Below, in pieces: positions 4,827 to 5,624 of a stretch of DNA of 5,624 bases. Where the stretch lies: positions 1-5,624 of the forward strand of contig JALOMD010000370.1 in assembly GCA_025455595.1 (NCBI GenBank), read 5' to 3'. This DNA is from Cytophagales bacterium (GTDB lineage Bacteria > Bacteroidota > Bacteroidia > Cytophagales > 172606-1). The notes beneath the pieces were generated by a model that saw nothing but the letters and a program-made list of their open reading frames with translations, had not been told where the DNA came from and did no database searches. The first letter of the stretch is position 1. Every line of letters begins with the position of its first letter. The position numbers and the translations under genes were made by a program.

Positions 4827-5624
4827 GGATAGGTTCAATAAAGTGTGTCATTTTTCTTTTGGCGGCTGATTTCACGTTTGCAGGTGTCGCTTGATTCGCT
4901 GCCCAAACAAGATGGACAATTGCTGCAAAGTCAGAGCCCAGTTGGCCAAAGGCATCGTCCATTTCTCGCCAATCCGTTGCGAGACCAAGTAGAGCAGTTT
5001 GACCAACGCTGTTTTGTTGGGAAAAACGCCTTTGGTCTTGGTCACCTGCCGCAACTGCCGGTGGAAGCCTTCGACCGTGTTGGTCGTGTAGATCACCTTT
5101 CGGATGGCGGGCGGGTAATCGTAAAAGCGCATCAGGCGCGTCCAGTTGCGCTGCCAGCTTTCGACCACCAAGGGATATTTTTCTCCCCATTGGTTTTTGA
5201 ATGCCTCCAGTTTGGTCTCGGCCGCCGACAGGCCGGGGGCTTTGTAAACCGCCTGCAAATCCTGGCTGACCTGTTTCTGGTCGCCGCTGGTCACGTAACG
5301 GAGCGAGTTGCGCATCTGGTGAACCAAACAGAGTTGCACGTCCGTGTGGGGGAAAACCGATTCAATCGCGTCGGCAAAGCCGGTCAGGTTGTCAATGCAG
5401 GCAATCGGGATGTCTTCCACCCCCCGGCTCTGCAAGTCTCCAAGTACGCCCAGCCACAGGCGGGAAGACTCTGCTTCGGCCACGTAAATGCCCAGCAACT
5501 CCTTGTGTCCTGCAAGTTGACCCCCAGAACGGTGTAGGCCGCCTTGGCAACCACCTTGTGGTTTTCCCTGACCTTGAAATGGATTGCATCCAGCCACACA
5601 AAGCACCAGACCGGTTCCAAGGGT
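4827..5624 (-). mobile_element. IS256-family insertion sequence, partial (cut by window end)
   Basis: The element is defined by its IS256-type transposase. The end near the transposase stop is probably around 4827-4856 (GGATAGGTTCAATAAAGTGT then GTCATTTTTC), which has the look of an IS256-family terminal repeat. Its partner and the target duplication are outside the window, so this edge is an estimate. The IS inserted downstream of the terminator and points toward the methyltransferase gene. Confidence 0.75.
4872..5624 (-). pseudogene. IS256-family transposase, 5' partial, apparent one-base frameshift
   Basis: This is a DDE transposase of the IS256 (mutator-like) family that would move the element by cut-and-paste or copy-out. 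Reading from the window end, one frame gives EPVWCFVWLDAIHFKVREN and then KAAYTVLGVNLQ; LDAIHF holds the first catalytic Asp (codon 5588-5590). At about 5509-5511 the family match jumps frame and continues GHKELLGIYVAEAESS, then CIDNLTGF (second Asp), DVQLCLVHQMRNSLRYV, YTTNTVEGFHRQLR (catalytic Glu) and TKTKGVFPNKTALVKLLYLV. It ends QRIKRHLQT at the stop, 4872-4874. All three acidic residues are present, but restoring one frame needs one extra G in the coding strand at LQ-G. The N-terminal third lies beyond the window. Programmed frameshifting is not usual for IS256, so this is a pseudogene or a base-call error. Confidence 0.88.

Noticed and set aside
4845..5537. Plus-strand open frame across the insertion sequence
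   Set aside because: The minus strand encodes a clear IS256 transposase with all DDE residues, so this is a shadow.

Overview
This window most likely comes from a Bacteroidota genome, possibly Saprospiria or Cytophagia-like. The evidence is the combination of a PG_1098/THUMP-like SAM methyltransferase, a GxxExxY nuclease-fold protein, an exported RraA-family protein, gene starts without Shine-Dalgarno motifs, and AATCCT-rich intergenic repeats ending in ...ATGGTTCAGAC. The phylum is inferred from gene content and repeat style, not from a marker gene.

Layout on the plus strand: the window opens inside a sodium/bile-acid-type (BASS) transporter that ends at 1193. A dense repeat zone follows (1181-1940). 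It holds a perfect 33-bp inverted repeat, a degenerate copy, a lower-GC GxxExxY gene (1430-1807), an imperfect inverted repeat, and an extra tandem right arm. An exported RraA-like protein (1930-2865) starts inside that last repeat arm. Next come a GC-rich double hairpin, a 96-aa ferredoxin-like-fold protein (3009-3299) and a strong terminator. After these lie another AATCCT-type repeat and a heptameric low-complexity repeat that runs into the start of a class I SAM methyltransferase (3525 onward). That methyltransferase is broken near its C terminus by an exact 22-bp tandem duplication (4481-4524). The duplication shifts the frame and also creates a new ATG at its junction. The C-terminal THUMP-like piece continues to 4704, followed by a very long symmetrical terminator (4717-4771).

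The right end (about 4827-5624) is part of an IS256-family insertion sequence on the minus strand. It is cut by the window edge and its transposase carries an apparent one-base deletion near 5510.

The most notable structure is the repeat family around the GxxExxY gene. Its left arm carries stop codons in all three frames within 20 bases. Its right arm carries an ATG followed by open sequence. Here the repeat supplies the stop codons of the BASS and GxxExxY genes and the start codon of the RraA gene. The nuclease-like gene enclosed by these palindromes could be a REPIN/RAYT-like partnership of repeat and enzyme, but that is a hypothesis. The transporter and the RraA protein may once have been direct neighbours separated by this cassette.
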